Below are positions 45,804 to 55,057 of a DNA stretch of 64,000 nucleotides, piece by piece. The first letter of the stretch is position 1. The number at the start of each line of letters is the position of its first letter. A program made the position numbers and the translations under genes. The notes under the pieces were generated by a model. The model was given only the letters and a program-made list of their open reading frames with translations, was not told the DNA's origin and searched no databases. Origin of the DNA: Gilvibacter sp. (GTDB taxonomy: Bacteria > Bacteroidota > Bacteroidia > Flavobacteriales > Flavobacteriaceae); the NCBI RefSeq assembly GCF_013214815.1, contig NZ_JABSPU010000003.1, positions 1-64,000 of the forward strand, given 5' to 3'.

Positions 45804-46790
45804 ATGAACTACCGATCTATTAAAGACTTAAACGAAATCATACTCAAGAGATTGAGTATCATTCCAAGAGATATTGACCTCATAGTGGGTGTTCCAAGAA
45901 GTGGAATGCTTCCAGCAAACCTGTTGGCACTTTATCTGAATCGTCCATACACTGATATTGACTCCTTTTTAAAAGGACATGTCTATAAAGCCGGTGCACG
46001 CGGACAATTCATTAATATAGATGCTATTAAAAAAGTGCTCGTGGTTGATGACAGTATTGCCTCGGGTGGTGCTTTGCGTGAAGTTAAAGAGCGTTTGAAG
46101 GACCAAGCAGAGAAATTCAAAATTGAATACGCAGCAATTTATGTTGCGGCTGGAAAAGAACGCGATGCCGATTATTACTTTGAAACGGTTCCTACGCCGC
46201 GTTATTTTCAATGGAATATCTTCAATCATACCTCACTAAGCAAAGCTTGCTTCGATATAGATGGTGTGCTTTGTGTGGATCCTACTCCAGATCAGAATGA
46301 CGATGGTGAAAAGTATCGCAGTTTTATTTTGAATGCAGCACCCTTGTATCTGCCAGGCAGTAAAATAGGTACGCTAGTAACCTCTCGTTTGGAAAAGTAC
46401 AGAGAAGAAACCGAAGTGTGGTTGGAAAAGCATGGGGTTCAATATGATAAATTGGTGATGCTAGATCTTCCTGATGCAAAGGCGCGTCAAAGATTGAACA
46501 ATCATGGACAGCATAAGGCCAATGAGTTTTCAGAAAGTCAATACTCATTGTTCGTTGAAAGCGAACTGCCTCAGGCTTTAGAAATCAACAGAATTACCAA
46601 GAAGCCTGTATTCTGCACAGAAACATTCTCTATGGTTTATGATTCACAGTCCCTCTTATACAACATCAAGAGTGGAAGACATCTACCTATTCTGAGAAAA
46701 GTAGCCCTCAAGCTTCGTGATATTATCAAAGGGAAAAAATCGACCTCATTGGTTCCGAGTAGTAAATCCTTTTCAGCCAAGCAATTTTAA
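45804..46790 (+). CDS. Phosphoribosyltransferase-HAD-like fusion protein
   Basis: Protein of 328 residues. Residues 1-145 are a type I phosphoribosyltransferase: LIVGVPRSGMLPANLLALYL and the PRPP loop VLVVDDSIASGGALREV. Residues 145-290 begin FDIDGVLCVDPTPDQND, a HAD-type DxD motif, with TLVTSRLEKYREET as motif II and later acidic residues (VMLDLPDAKA). The substrate is unknown. It sits between the polymerase and the glycosyltransferases, 9 bp before the next gene, so it may prepare or recycle a nucleotide or modify the glycan (inference). Confidence 0.8.
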   Translation: MNYRSIKDLNEIILKRLSIIPRDIDLIVGVPRSGMLPANLLALYLNRPYTDIDSFLKGHVYKAGARGQFINIDAIKKVLVVDDSIASGGALREVKERLKDQAEKFKIEYAAIYVAAGKERDADYYFETVPTPRYFQWNIFNHTSLSKACFDIDGVLCVDPTPDQNDDGEKYRSFILNAAPLYLPGSKIGTLVTSRLEKYREETEVWLEKHGVQYDKLVMLDLPDAKARQRLNNHGQHKANEFSESQYSLFVESELPQALEINRITKKPVFCTETFSMVYDSQSLLYNIKSGRHLPILRKVALKLRDIIKGKKSTSLVPSSKSFSAKQF

Positions 46791-46799
46791 TCTAAGGGT

Positions 46800-48005
46800 A
46801 TGAGTGTGTTAACTATTCTTTGGAACATTGTAGAAAGTGCTGCTTTACTGTACTTAGGAATCGCGAGTGTGTACATCTTTGTATTTGCTTTTGCCGGTCT
46901 GTTCAGACGTTCTCGAGTACAAAGTGCAGCAAAGAAAAACACTTTTGCAGTAATGATTCCTGGTTATAAGGAAGACGAGGTGATCGTTGAGGTGGCTAGA
47001 AAGGCACTAGAACAAGACTACCCCGCAGACCACTACCGTGTTTTTGTAATTGCTGATTCGTTTCAACAAGATACTTTGAAACAACTCAATAGCTTACCCA
47101 TATCGGTTATTGAGGTTTCTTTTGATAAGAGCACTAAAGCCAAGGCGCTCAATAAAGCTTTGGAACAGATTGATACTGACTTTGATGCTGCTCTGATCTT
47201 AGATGCGGACAATATCATGGAGGCCAAATTTCTGGAGAAGATCAACGCTGCCTTCAATCAAGGAAACAAGGTGGTTCAAGGTCGTCGAGTAGCCAAGAAC
47301 AGCAACACTTCCTTTGCCATATTGGACGGTATTAGTGAGTCGATCAACAATCACATTTTTAGGCAAGGCCACCGTGCATTGGGACTCTCCTCCGGAATCA
47401 TTGGTTCTGGGATGGCTTTTGACTTTAGTTTATTCAAGGAGCTTATGCATGAGATCAAAGCTGTTGGAGGCTTTGATAAAGAATTGGAGTTTCGCTTGTT
47501 TGAACGCGGGCTGTTTGTAGAATATATCAAGGAAGCCGTTGTCTATGACGAAAAGATTCAGCAGTTGGGTGATTTTAAAAATCAGCGCCGCAGATGGCTT
47601 TCTACTAAATCAGTCTACTTCAGCAAGTTTTTAGGATCTGCACTACGTCAGTTTTTCCTAAAAGGAAATCTCAATATGGCAGATAAGCTATATCAAATGA
47701 TCATGCCTCCACGCGTACTTCTTTTAGGTGGGGTTCTTGCCATGGCAGCATTAAAATTAGTGCTCGATCTCGCGCAATGGAATACCGCCGTTTGGTTCTC
47801 TGCTGAGCTTTGGTACGGGATAGCAGGCTTGGTTGTGATCACCTTTATCATATCAACGCCTAAAAGCTACTACACCAAGCAAACTTTTAAGGCGGCACTT
47901 TCTGTACCGAAAGCTTTTGTTGTAATGTTTGGGCTCTTGTTCAAGTTGAAAGGAGCGAATAAGACTTTTATTCATACCAAACACAATTCAATTAATAATT
48001 CTTAA
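46800..48005 (+). CDS. Membrane glycosyltransferase, family 2
   Basis: Protein of 401 residues. N-terminal membrane segment, then a GT-A domain: FAVMIPGYKEDEVIVEVARK, the DxD-type LILDADNIMEAKF (about residue 140), and NQRRRWLSTKS, the QxxRW-like motif of processive or bactoprenol-linked enzymes. Two or three C-terminal membrane helices (LLLGGVLAMAALKLVLDL and following). Sugar and acceptor are not readable. EPS operon. Confidence 0.88.
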   Translation: MSVLTILWNIVESAALLYLGIASVYIFVFAFAGLFRRSRVQSAAKKNTFAVMIPGYKEDEVIVEVARKALEQDYPADHYRVFVIADSFQQDTLKQLNSLPISVIEVSFDKSTKAKALNKALEQIDTDFDAALILDADNIMEAKFLEKINAAFNQGNKVVQGRRVAKNSNTSFAILDGISESINNHIFRQGHRALGLSSGIIGSGMAFDFSLFKELMHEIKAVGGFDKELEFRLFERGLFVEYIKEAVVYDEKIQQLGDFKNQRRRWLSTKSVYFSKFLGSALRQFFLKGNLNMADKLYQMIMPPRVLLLGGVLAMAALKLVLDLAQWNTAVWFSAELWYGIAGLVVITFIISTPKSYYTKQTFKAALSVPKAFVVMFGLLFKLKGANKTFIHTKHNSINNS

Positions 48006-48015
48006 ACCACGAATC

Positions 48016-49182
48016 ATGAGAATTGGAATTGAAGCACAAAGACTATTTAGACCAGAAAAACACGGGATGGACCGTGCAGTCTTGGAGTTGATCAAGAACC
48101 TACAGGTCTTAGATCATGAAAACGAGTATTTCATTTTTGTTCAGCCTGATGAAGACTCGGCAGTGATCCAAGAAACAGCCAATTTTAATATTGTTGAAGT
48201 TGATGCAGGATCCTACCCAGTTTGGGAACAAATCAAACTTCCTAAGGTCGCTAAAAAGCTCAACTGTGACATTTTGCATTGTACCAGTAATACAGCGCCA
48301 TTGTTCACGGCTACTCCGTTAATGACTACCATCCATGATGTGATCTATATGGAAGGAAGTGTCAAAGCACTTTTAAAGAGTAAGGCCTCTGCGTATCAGA
48401 AATTTGGAAACCTTTACCGAAGGTTGATTTTTTCTAAAGTTGCCAAGAACAGCAAGCAGATTCTAACTGTATCAGAATTTGAAAAAGAAAATATTACGGC
48501 CCACTTAAGCAAAACCGAGGCCGAAAAACTCACGGCCATTCACAATGGCGTGAGTGGTCATTTCCACAACGAGCGCAATGAACAAAGACTGCAAGAAGTA
48601 CGTGAAAAGTATGGCTTGCCTCAAAATTATATGCTGCACTTGGGAAGTAAAGATCCAAGAAAGAACACCAAGCGCGTATTACAAGCTTTTGGGGATTACC
48701 TCAAAGCAAGTGGTGAAACGCATAAGCTTGTGTTGATGGGGTATAACAAAACCACCTTGCAAGCGGATTTGGCAGAACTCCAGCTCCATGAGGTAGAACA
48801 ACATATCATTTTACCAGGATATGTGGCGGATCAAGATTTGCCACAAGTGTTTCAAATGGCAGAACTGTTTTTGTTCCCGTCCCTGAGAGAAGGTTTTGGA
48901 ATACCTGTAATTGAGGCAATGGCCTGCGGAATTCCAGTGATCACTTCCAATACCTCGTCTATGCCAGAGGTAGCTGGCGATGCCGCTCACTTAGTAGATC
49001 CTTATAGCACGGAACAAATTGTTTCGGCTATAGCCTCTATTCGAGATTCTAAGGTATACTATCAGTCTTTGGTTGCCAAAGGATTGAATCGTGCCAAAGA
49101 ATTCTCGTGGGAAGCCATGGCGCAAAAAGTATTGGAAAAATATAAGGTCATGTTTAATCAAACTCAAAATCTACAATCATGA
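48016..49182 (+). CDS. Glycosyltransferase family 4
   Basis: Cytoplasmic GT-B enzyme of 388 residues. N-terminal [20 protein letters not shown], then [11 protein letters not shown], the donor domain start [17 protein letters not shown] and the E-x7-E motif in [18 protein letters not shown]. It starts 10 bp after the previous GT2 gene and overlaps the next by 4 bp. The inverted-repeat-free spacing supports one transcript. Confidence 0.92.
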   Translation: MRIGIEAQRLFRPEKHGMDRAVLELIKNLQVLDHENEYFIFVQPDEDSAVIQETANFNIVEVDAGSYPVWEQIKLPKVAKKLNCDILHCTSNTAPLFTATPLMTTIHDVIYMEGSVKALLKSKASAYQKFGNLYRRLIFSKVAKNSKQILTVSEFEKENITAHLSKTEAEKLTAIHNGVSGHFHNERNEQRLQEVREKYGLPQNYMLHLGSKDPRKNTKRVLQAFGDYLKASGETHKLVLMGYNKTTLQADLAELQLHEVEQHIILPGYVADQDLPQVFQMAELFLFPSLREGFGIPVIEAMACGIPVITSNTSSMPEVAGDAAHLVDPYSTEQIVSAIASIRDSKVYYQSLVAKGLNRAKEFSWEAMAQKVLEKYKVMFNQTQNLQS

Positions 49183-50405
49183 TTAAAGGAAGAGATATCG
49201 TAGTACTCAGTATTCAACCTTGGGACATCAAGATTGGAAGCAATTGTAAAAACATTGCGACCGAATTCTCAAAGCACAACCGGGTCTTGTATGTAAATCC
49301 ACCCTTGGATCGAATTACGCGCTACAAGGACAAGAATTCAGAGCAAGTTCAGAAACGCCTGCGAGTGATCAAAGGAAAAGAAAACGGCTTGTTAGAACTT
49401 CAAGACAATTTGTGGAATTTATATCCAAAGCATTTGTCAGAATCCATCAATTGGCTCAGTCCAGGAATGTTGTTTGATAAACTCAACAGAAGAAATTGTA
49501 GGCTTCTTGCTCGTGACATTCGTGAAGCCATTGATGCCTTAGGTTTTAAGGATTTTATCTTGTTCAATGACAGCTCCATGTTTCTTGGGCAATATTTAGA
49601 GTCTGATCTGAAACCAGTGCAGTACACCTATTACATGCGTGATTTTTTAATCAAAGAGCCTTATTGGGGCAGGCATGGCGCAAAGGCAGAACCTCAACTG
49701 ATGCGCGCTGTAGATCTAATTTTGAACAATTCAGAATACTACACAGAGTACAGTGCTCAATTCAACCCAAACAGTATTATGGTGGGGCAAGGATGTGACC
49801 TGGAAGCTTTTGATGACACCAATGATCAATTGGAGATTCCGAGTGATCTTGCAGCCATTGATGGGACCATTATAGGCTATGTAGGATCCTTAACAACATT
49901 GCGTTTGGATTTGGAACTCTTAGAATTCATTGCAAGACAACGCCCCGATTGGCAACTTGTTCTGGTAGGGCCAGAGGATGAAAACTTTAAAAATTCAGTT
50001 TTGCATGAACTCAGCAATGTCCAATTTCTCGGTAACAAAAAGCCAGAACAATTAGCCTCCTATATAAAAGGATTTGATGTAACCATCAATCCGCAAGTAG
50101 TCAATGATATCACGGTGGGTAATTACCCCAGAAAAATTGACGAATACCTCGCACTAGGTAAACCCGTAGTAGCCACATACACTAAGGCTATGGAGATGTT
50201 TAATGAACACGTTTATCTAGGTCATAACAAAGAAGATTATATCGTCCTCATTGAGCGTGCCTTACAAGAGCACAATCAAGATAGAGCAATGCTTCGTGCT
50301 GGTTTTGCAAAAGGCCATACTTGGCAAAATAACGTCGCTGAAATATATCAAGCGATCAACCAATCCCTTAAATCAAAGAACTATGCAACTAGCCCATCGA
50401 ATTAA
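49179..50405 (+). CDS. GT4-like glycosyltransferase
   Basis: GT-B-fold protein of 408 residues. The start DIVVLSIQPWDIKIGSNCKN is typical of EPS glycosyltransferases of Bacteroidota related to TuaH/GumK-like enzymes. The donor half begins GTIIGYVGSLTTLRLDLELL and contains VLVGPEDENF and KIDEYLALGKPVVAT. The E-x7-E motif is reduced to one Glu. Its end overlaps the start of the acetyltransferase by 23 bp. Confidence 0.85.
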   Translation: MIKGRDIVVLSIQPWDIKIGSNCKNIATEFSKHNRVLYVNPPLDRITRYKDKNSEQVQKRLRVIKGKENGLLELQDNLWNLYPKHLSESINWLSPGMLFDKLNRRNCRLLARDIREAIDALGFKDFILFNDSSMFLGQYLESDLKPVQYTYYMRDFLIKEPYWGRHGAKAEPQLMRAVDLILNNSEYYTEYSAQFNPNSIMVGQGCDLEAFDDTNDQLEIPSDLAAIDGTIIGYVGSLTTLRLDLELLEFIARQRPDWQLVLVGPEDENFKNSVLHELSNVQFLGNKKPEQLASYIKGFDVTINPQVVNDITVGNYPRKIDEYLALGKPVVATYTKAMEMFNEHVYLGHNKEDYIVLIERALQEHNQDRAMLRAGFAKGHTWQNNVAEIYQAINQSLKSKNYATSPSN

Positions 50406-51000
50406 ATCAAATGACAGACTCAAGCGTCTTGTTCATTGGATGATCGTTATCCCTGGACAAGCCAGACCCAGACTTTGGATTAAATGGTTTGTGAATCCAT
50501 TCATTCACAAACGAGGCAATCAATCTTGTATCCGCAGAAGAACGCGACTTGATGTTGTGCCTTGGAACAAATTTGAGTTGGGGAGCCAATCGACAATTGA
50601 AGACTTTACGGCCATAAACAATGGTGTAGGTGATGTTATTATTGGATCAAGAACTCGAATCGGACTGAGCAATACGGTGATCGGTCCGGCTAAGATCGGA
50701 AACGATGTTAGGCTTGCACAAAATGTAGTCCTTTCCGGGTTGAACCACAATTATCAGGGGATCGATATTCCGATTCACGAACAAGGAGTAACTACGCAGC
50801 CCATTGTGGTTGAAGATGAATCTTGGATTGGAGCCAATGCAGTCATCGTTCCTGGGGTTACCATAGGAAAACACTGTATTGTAGCTGCCGGAAGCGTGGT
50901 CACTAAAAGTGTACCTGCTTATTCTGTAGTTGCCGGAAACCCCGCCAGAGTGATTAAAAAATATGATCCCAGTATTGATCAATGGATTAAAGCTAACTAA
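50383..51000 (+). CDS. LbetaH acyltransferase (WbbJ/CatB-like)
   Basis: Start chosen at ATG 50383 (MQLAHRIKSNDRL), 23 bp inside the previous gene; a longer frame from 50251 would overlap by over 150 bp and adds no family sequence. The protein of 205 residues has the hexapeptide-repeat helix (about 95-190): GVGDVIIGSRTRIGLSNTVI, VVLSGLNHNYQGIDIP with the catalytic His, WIGANAVIVPGVTIGKHCIV and VVAGNPARVIKKY. It probably O-acetylates a sugar of the EPS repeat. Confidence 0.9.
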   Translation: MQLAHRIKSNDRLKRLVHWMIVIPGQARPRLWIKWFVNPFIHKRGNQSCIRRRTRLDVVPWNKFELGSQSTIEDFTAINNGVGDVIIGSRTRIGLSNTVIGPAKIGNDVRLAQNVVLSGLNHNYQGIDIPIHEQGVTTQPIVVEDESWIGANAVIVPGVTIGKHCIVAAGSVVTKSVPAYSVVAGNPARVIKKYDPSIDQWIKAN

Positions 51001-51007
51001 TAACCCC

Positions 51008-52198
51008 ATGGAAACACTTAAACTTACTTTTTGGATTCTTTTGGCCGTAGTATTCTATACTTATGTAGGCTATGGAATTGTACTCTACCTAATGGTGGTC
51101 ATTAAAAGACGATTCTCTAAACCAGTGCCTGAATTACAAGATTCAGAATATGAGCCAGAAGTCACCCTTTTGATCCCGGCCTATAATGAAAGCGACTATG
51201 TCGCACAGAAAATGAAGAATAGTTTTGAGTTGGACTACCCCAAAGACAAACTCAAAATATGCTGGGTTACTGACGGTTCTAATGACGATACGCCAGATCG
51301 CGTTCGTGAATATGAGGGCGTAGGGGTATTCCATAGAGATGAGCGTTTAGGCAAGATCAACGCCATGAATCGTGTAATGCCGATGGTGGATACTCCGATA
51401 GTGGTGTTTAGTGATGCCAATACCATGTTAGGGAAAGAATCCATCCGACGTATTGTTCGAAAGTTTCAGAACCCACAAGTGGGTTGTGTCTCTGGAGAAA
51501 AGAGAATATTTGACAAATCAAAGGATGATGCAGCTGGTGCAGGTGAGGGCTTATACTGGAAATACGAGTCTACATTAAAAAAGTTGGATGCAGAACTTTA
51601 TTCTGTAGTTGGAGCAGCTGGAGAGCTTTTCGCTATTCGAACGGCACTCTATAATATTGTGGAGCCCGATACCATCCTGGACGATTTTATTATTTCTCTG
51701 CGAGTAGCCAAACAAGGATATACCATTCAGTATGACCCAGAGGCCTATGCGATTGAATCGGCGTCGGCAAATGTGAAAGAAGAGCTCAAGCGCAAGATCA
51801 GAATATCAGCCGGAGGAATTCAATCCGTTGTTCGTTTGAGAGCGCTCTTGAATATTTTTAAATACAAGACCTTGTCCTTCCAGTATATTTCCCATCGGGT
51901 ATTGCGATGGACAATTACCCCACTATGTCTTATTGCCATGATCCCAATTTTAACGGTCATTGCGCAAAATGCTGGACTTTGGGAGCCTAACCTCTGGTCA
52001 TTCTTATTCTGGTCTCAAGCATTCTTTTATGTGGCAGCCATTGTGGGTTATGTTCAGGAAAACAAACAGTTAAGAATAAAACTGTTGTTTGTGCCTTATT
52101 ATTTTATGATGATGAATTATTCTGTGATCATGGGATTATTCAGATACTTGAAAAAAGAACAGTCAGTGAATTGGGAAAGAGCCCAACGCGCTGCTTAA
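51008..52198 (+). CDS. Membrane glycosyltransferase, family 2
   Basis: Start at ATG 51008 (METLKLTFWILLAV); an upstream in-frame ATG at 50963 lies in the previous gene. The 396-residue protein has one N-terminal membrane segment, a GT-A domain (VTLLIPAYNESDYV, CWVTDGSNDDTPD, VFSDANTMLGKE as DxD region, DDFIISLRVAKQGY) and KIRISAGGIQS in place of QxxRW. Two to three C-terminal membrane helices follow. It lies 7 bp after the acetyltransferase gene. Confidence 0.88.
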   Translation: METLKLTFWILLAVVFYTYVGYGIVLYLMVVIKRRFSKPVPELQDSEYEPEVTLLIPAYNESDYVAQKMKNSFELDYPKDKLKICWVTDGSNDDTPDRVREYEGVGVFHRDERLGKINAMNRVMPMVDTPIVVFSDANTMLGKESIRRIVRKFQNPQVGCVSGEKRIFDKSKDDAAGAGEGLYWKYESTLKKLDAELYSVVGAAGELFAIRTALYNIVEPDTILDDFIISLRVAKQGYTIQYDPEAYAIESASANVKEELKRKIRISAGGIQSVVRLRALLNIFKYKTLSFQYISHRVLRWTITPLCLIAMIPILTVIAQNAGLWEPNLWSFLFWSQAFFYVAAIVGYVQENKQLRIKLLFVPYYFMMMNYSVIMGLFRYLKKEQSVNWERAQRAA

Positions 52199-52221
52199 GA
52201 ATACAAATGTAGAAGAAGATG

Positions 52222-52680
52222 ATGAAAATAGGAGTAATAATAAACTATTACGATACCCTCGAACCTATTGACCGAGAGGTGTTTTATAAGAAATGCCAAG
52301 TTCCAGATAACATGGAGATCTGTGTTGTCAACAACAATAGCGATAACCTTACCGCGCAGGTATTGCAAGATATTGGGATTGACGTGCCTCGAATTAACGT
52401 GATCAATCTCAATCAACGTAAATCGGACCATGCCATGATAAAGGCAGCAACCCGGTTTATGACAAGTAATTTCAATTTATCCGTACTCGGGATTATTACC
52501 AACACAGAAGGTATTTCTTTGGTAAAAATCTTGGAAGCCATAGCTGAGAAGGGCCACATGCTTTTTAATCATGTCGATAATGCATTCGGCACCTCGCAGA
52601 TCAAGGCTTCAAGAAGTAATGAGTACGTATCTATAAAAATGTCGGAGTTGTTTTCAAAACCGAGCAATTTTGAAGTTTAG
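52222..52680 (+). CDS. Short protein with a truncated glycosyltransferase-like start
   Basis: Protein of 152 residues (ATG 52222; the ATG one codon before is equal in merit). The start KIGVIINYYDTLEP and ICVVNNNSDNLTAQVLQ resemble the nucleotide-binding half of a GT2 domain (strand, then VxNxSxD). The place of DxD reads IITNTEG, and the catalytic half is missing. It closes the EPS operon. It could be an accessory protein or the remnant of a longer GT2. No function is assigned. Confidence 0.6.
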   Translation: MKIGVIINYYDTLEPIDREVFYKKCQVPDNMEICVVNNNSDNLTAQVLQDIGIDVPRINVINLNQRKSDHAMIKAATRFMTSNFNLSVLGIITNTEGISLVKILEAIAEKGHMLFNHVDNAFGTSQIKASRSNEYVSIKMSELFSKPSNFEV

Positions 52681-52851
52681 ACTGGATTTACACTAGGCTA
52701 AAAAAACGACTTATCGACACTTTTTTGCAATTGAACGTTGCAATGTGAAACCCTATAGAATTGCCGTAAATAAGGGCCTAGCAACCTTTATTTTTATGGC
52801 AAAACGTACTAACCAACCTCACATCAAAACTACCTTATTATGATTATTGAT

Positions 52852-54879
52852 ATGAAAGCAATGCGGATTTTGACTGTCTTAACGATTTTGTGCTGTACGT
52901 TCTCTTGTTCTACACCAGAAATTGAGCAAATTCCTGATGAAGAAGGGACAACAGAAACAGGTAATGGTAATACCAATACCGATGACAATTTTTCAATCAA
53001 TATTCCAGAAGGATTTGATTACAGTACACACCGAGAGGTTAAATTGGTGATTACAGATGCTGCCTATGCGCGCTATGATGTGTTTGCCTATGTAGATGAA
53101 CCCTACCTTGTAGGTGTTGAAGAGTATGAGGATCAAACTGGAGAACCCGCCTCTGAGGTAGTTTACAGAAATGATGTGATCAACAAACAGATTCTTACTG
53201 CAGTGGTTCAAGGTGGGCAAATTGAACAAACCATCACTATTCCCAAGTTTTGTTCAAACCTTTACATCAGAAGAAATGAAAACTTAAATTTTTCTGCTGA
53301 GATCGTTCCCATTGTAGACGGAGAAGTAAATTATTTTTACGTGCCCTCTGGCGTTGCAAAGACTGGAGAAACAACTACAGTAGTTGAAGAATATTTGTTT
53401 TGCGTGAACGGTTCTGGAGAACACTTCCAAGTGGATCGTGATACTGGTGAGATGACGTATCTATCAGACATGCCAATGGGTAGTTGGACGGCGGCAGTAG
53501 ATCAAGACAATGGATATATGTATTCCATTGGACGTAGCAATCCGCATCCTCTAATGAGATATTCTATTGCTACAGGAAATTGGGACATTGTTGGGGATCT
53601 TGGAATGGGTGGACCTCGTTTAGCTTATAATTCCGACGACAACCTATTGTATTTTTCAGACAATCAGGGAAGACTATTTACCATTGATCCCTATACTGCA
53701 ACAGTTGTTGATCAGTGGCAAATAAATGGTCTACATAACAGTACTGGCGGAGATTTAGATTTTGCGGCAGACGGTACCATTTACCTGTGCACATTCTCAG
53801 GCCTTTATAGAATAGAATACAACGATGCTGATGATGACTACGACAGTTATAGAATCAGTGCAGACAACTTACCTTTCCAACCAACTTCAATGACCATTGA
53901 TTTCAATGGTGAACTTTGGTTGGCCGATAATGGCAGCAATTCCGATCTGATTATTATGGATACCACTACTGGCGGATGGGAAGTGCGTTATGGTGCAAGT
54001 GCAGGAAATGACACTAATTTTGGCCGCACAATCAATGATCTAACCACTTTTAAAGTGTTTAGTGATGTCGTTGACGAAACGGACACTGATGGAGATGGCG
54101 TAATTGATATTTTTGACACTTTTCCGGATGATGCGGACAAGGCTTATGAAATTTTTACCCCGAGTAAATACGGTACAGGAACCTTTGCTTTTGAGGATCT
54201 ATGGCCTTCACGCGGAGATTATGATTTCAATGACATGGCCTACAGTTACCGAGCGATTGTAATTTTGAATGCAGAAAACAAAGCGGTGCAATTAGATCTC
54301 ATTGGGTATGTAAAATCCAATGGAGCTGGCTTCAATAATGGTGTAGGTATTGAAATTGAAGGAATTTCTCCAGACATGGTTGAGAGTGTATCAGGTACGG
54401 TCATGACCAAAGATTATATCACCTTGAACCCCAACGGCACAGAAGCTAATCAGGATAATGCGGTGATCATTTTGACCGATGACGCAGATTATTTCACCTC
54501 TGAGACAACAATAACCATACGATTCACTAGCCCAATAGCAACAACTGTTTTGGGTAGCGCGCCTTTTAATCCATTCATCATAGTCAACGGTGAACGTGAA
54601 CGCGAAGTTCATTTACCCTATAGGCATAAAACGAATTTAGCACAAGAGACCTTTGAAGTCTCTGGTGTGAACGCAGATCCAGATGGAGACTATATTTCTG
54701 ACACAGGTTTGCCTTGGGCGATAAGTATTATTCATGACTTTAAAGTTCCTAAAGAGTCTGTGTCTATAGATCGTGCATACAATCATTTTGTGAATTGGGC
54801 GTCTTCTGGCGGAAACAATTATACAGATTGGTATAAAGACAATCCAGGCTATAGAAATACAAGTCTGTTAGACAATTAA
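52852..54879 (+). CDS. LruC-domain lipoprotein
   Basis: Surface or periplasmic lipoprotein of 675 residues from ATG 52852 (ATGs at 52840 and 52861 are also possible). Lipobox near CCTFSC. Residues about 180-400 contain repeated WD/NHL-like strands (YMYSIGRSNPHPLMRYS, NLLYFSDNQGRLFTID, GTIYLCTFSGLYRIEY), probably a beta propeller. A calcium-type loop (DTDGDGVIDIFDTFPDDAD) follows, then the LruC domain (WPSRGDYDFNDMAYSYRAIV, VEIEGISPD-like segments, ending NYTDWYKDNPGYRNTSLLDN). Function is not known; Asp-rich loops suggest a calcium-dependent fold. It follows the EPS cluster but probably has its own promoter (TATTTTTA at 52789-52796). Confidence 0.85.
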   Translation: MKAMRILTVLTILCCTFSCSTPEIEQIPDEEGTTETGNGNTNTDDNFSINIPEGFDYSTHREVKLVITDAAYARYDVFAYVDEPYLVGVEEYEDQTGEPASEVVYRNDVINKQILTAVVQGGQIEQTITIPKFCSNLYIRRNENLNFSAEIVPIVDGEVNYFYVPSGVAKTGETTTVVEEYLFCVNGSGEHFQVDRDTGEMTYLSDMPMGSWTAAVDQDNGYMYSIGRSNPHPLMRYSIATGNWDIVGDLGMGGPRLAYNSDDNLLYFSDNQGRLFTIDPYTATVVDQWQINGLHNSTGGDLDFAADGTIYLCTFSGLYRIEYNDADDDYDSYRISADNLPFQPTSMTIDFNGELWLADNGSNSDLIIMDTTTGGWEVRYGASAGNDTNFGRTINDLTTFKVFSDVVDETDTDGDGVIDIFDTFPDDADKAYEIFTPSKYGTGTFAFEDLWPSRGDYDFNDMAYSYRAIVILNAENKAVQLDLIGYVKSNGAGFNNGVGIEIEGISPDMVESVSGTVMTKDYITLNPNGTEANQDNAVIILTDDADYFTSETTITIRFTSPIATTVLGSAPFNPFIIVNGEREREVHLPYRHKTNLAQETFEVSGVNADPDGDYISDTGLPWAISIIHDFKVPKESVSIDRAYNHFVNWASSGGNNYTDWYKDNPGYRNTSLLDN

Positions 54880-54903
54880 AAGTACTCGTTGTAGTACTTA
54901 GGT

Positions 54904-54954
54904 TTGGTTGAACGATAAAACTCCTTCGTTTCAGATTTCATGATTGGCTGAACG
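54904..54954 (+). repeat. Direct repeat before a histidine kinase gene
   Basis: TTGGTTGAACG (54904-54914) and TTGGCTGAACG (54944-54954) differ at one base and lie exactly 40 bp apart, 104 bp before the kinase start. They may be binding sites on one face of the DNA. Confidence 0.4.
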
Positions 54955-55057
54955 GATTAGAAATTGGATTTTTACTTCCTAGGGGCCTAGTCTTGTGACC
55001 ACAAGACTAAGTTCTTAAGGATGAGCAAAAAGGAATCAATTTTACTTCGCTAAATCA

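Noticed and set aside
50251-50382. Longer N-terminus for the LbetaH acyltransferase
   Set aside because: It lies inside the previous glycosyltransferase gene, and the extra sequence has no family character.
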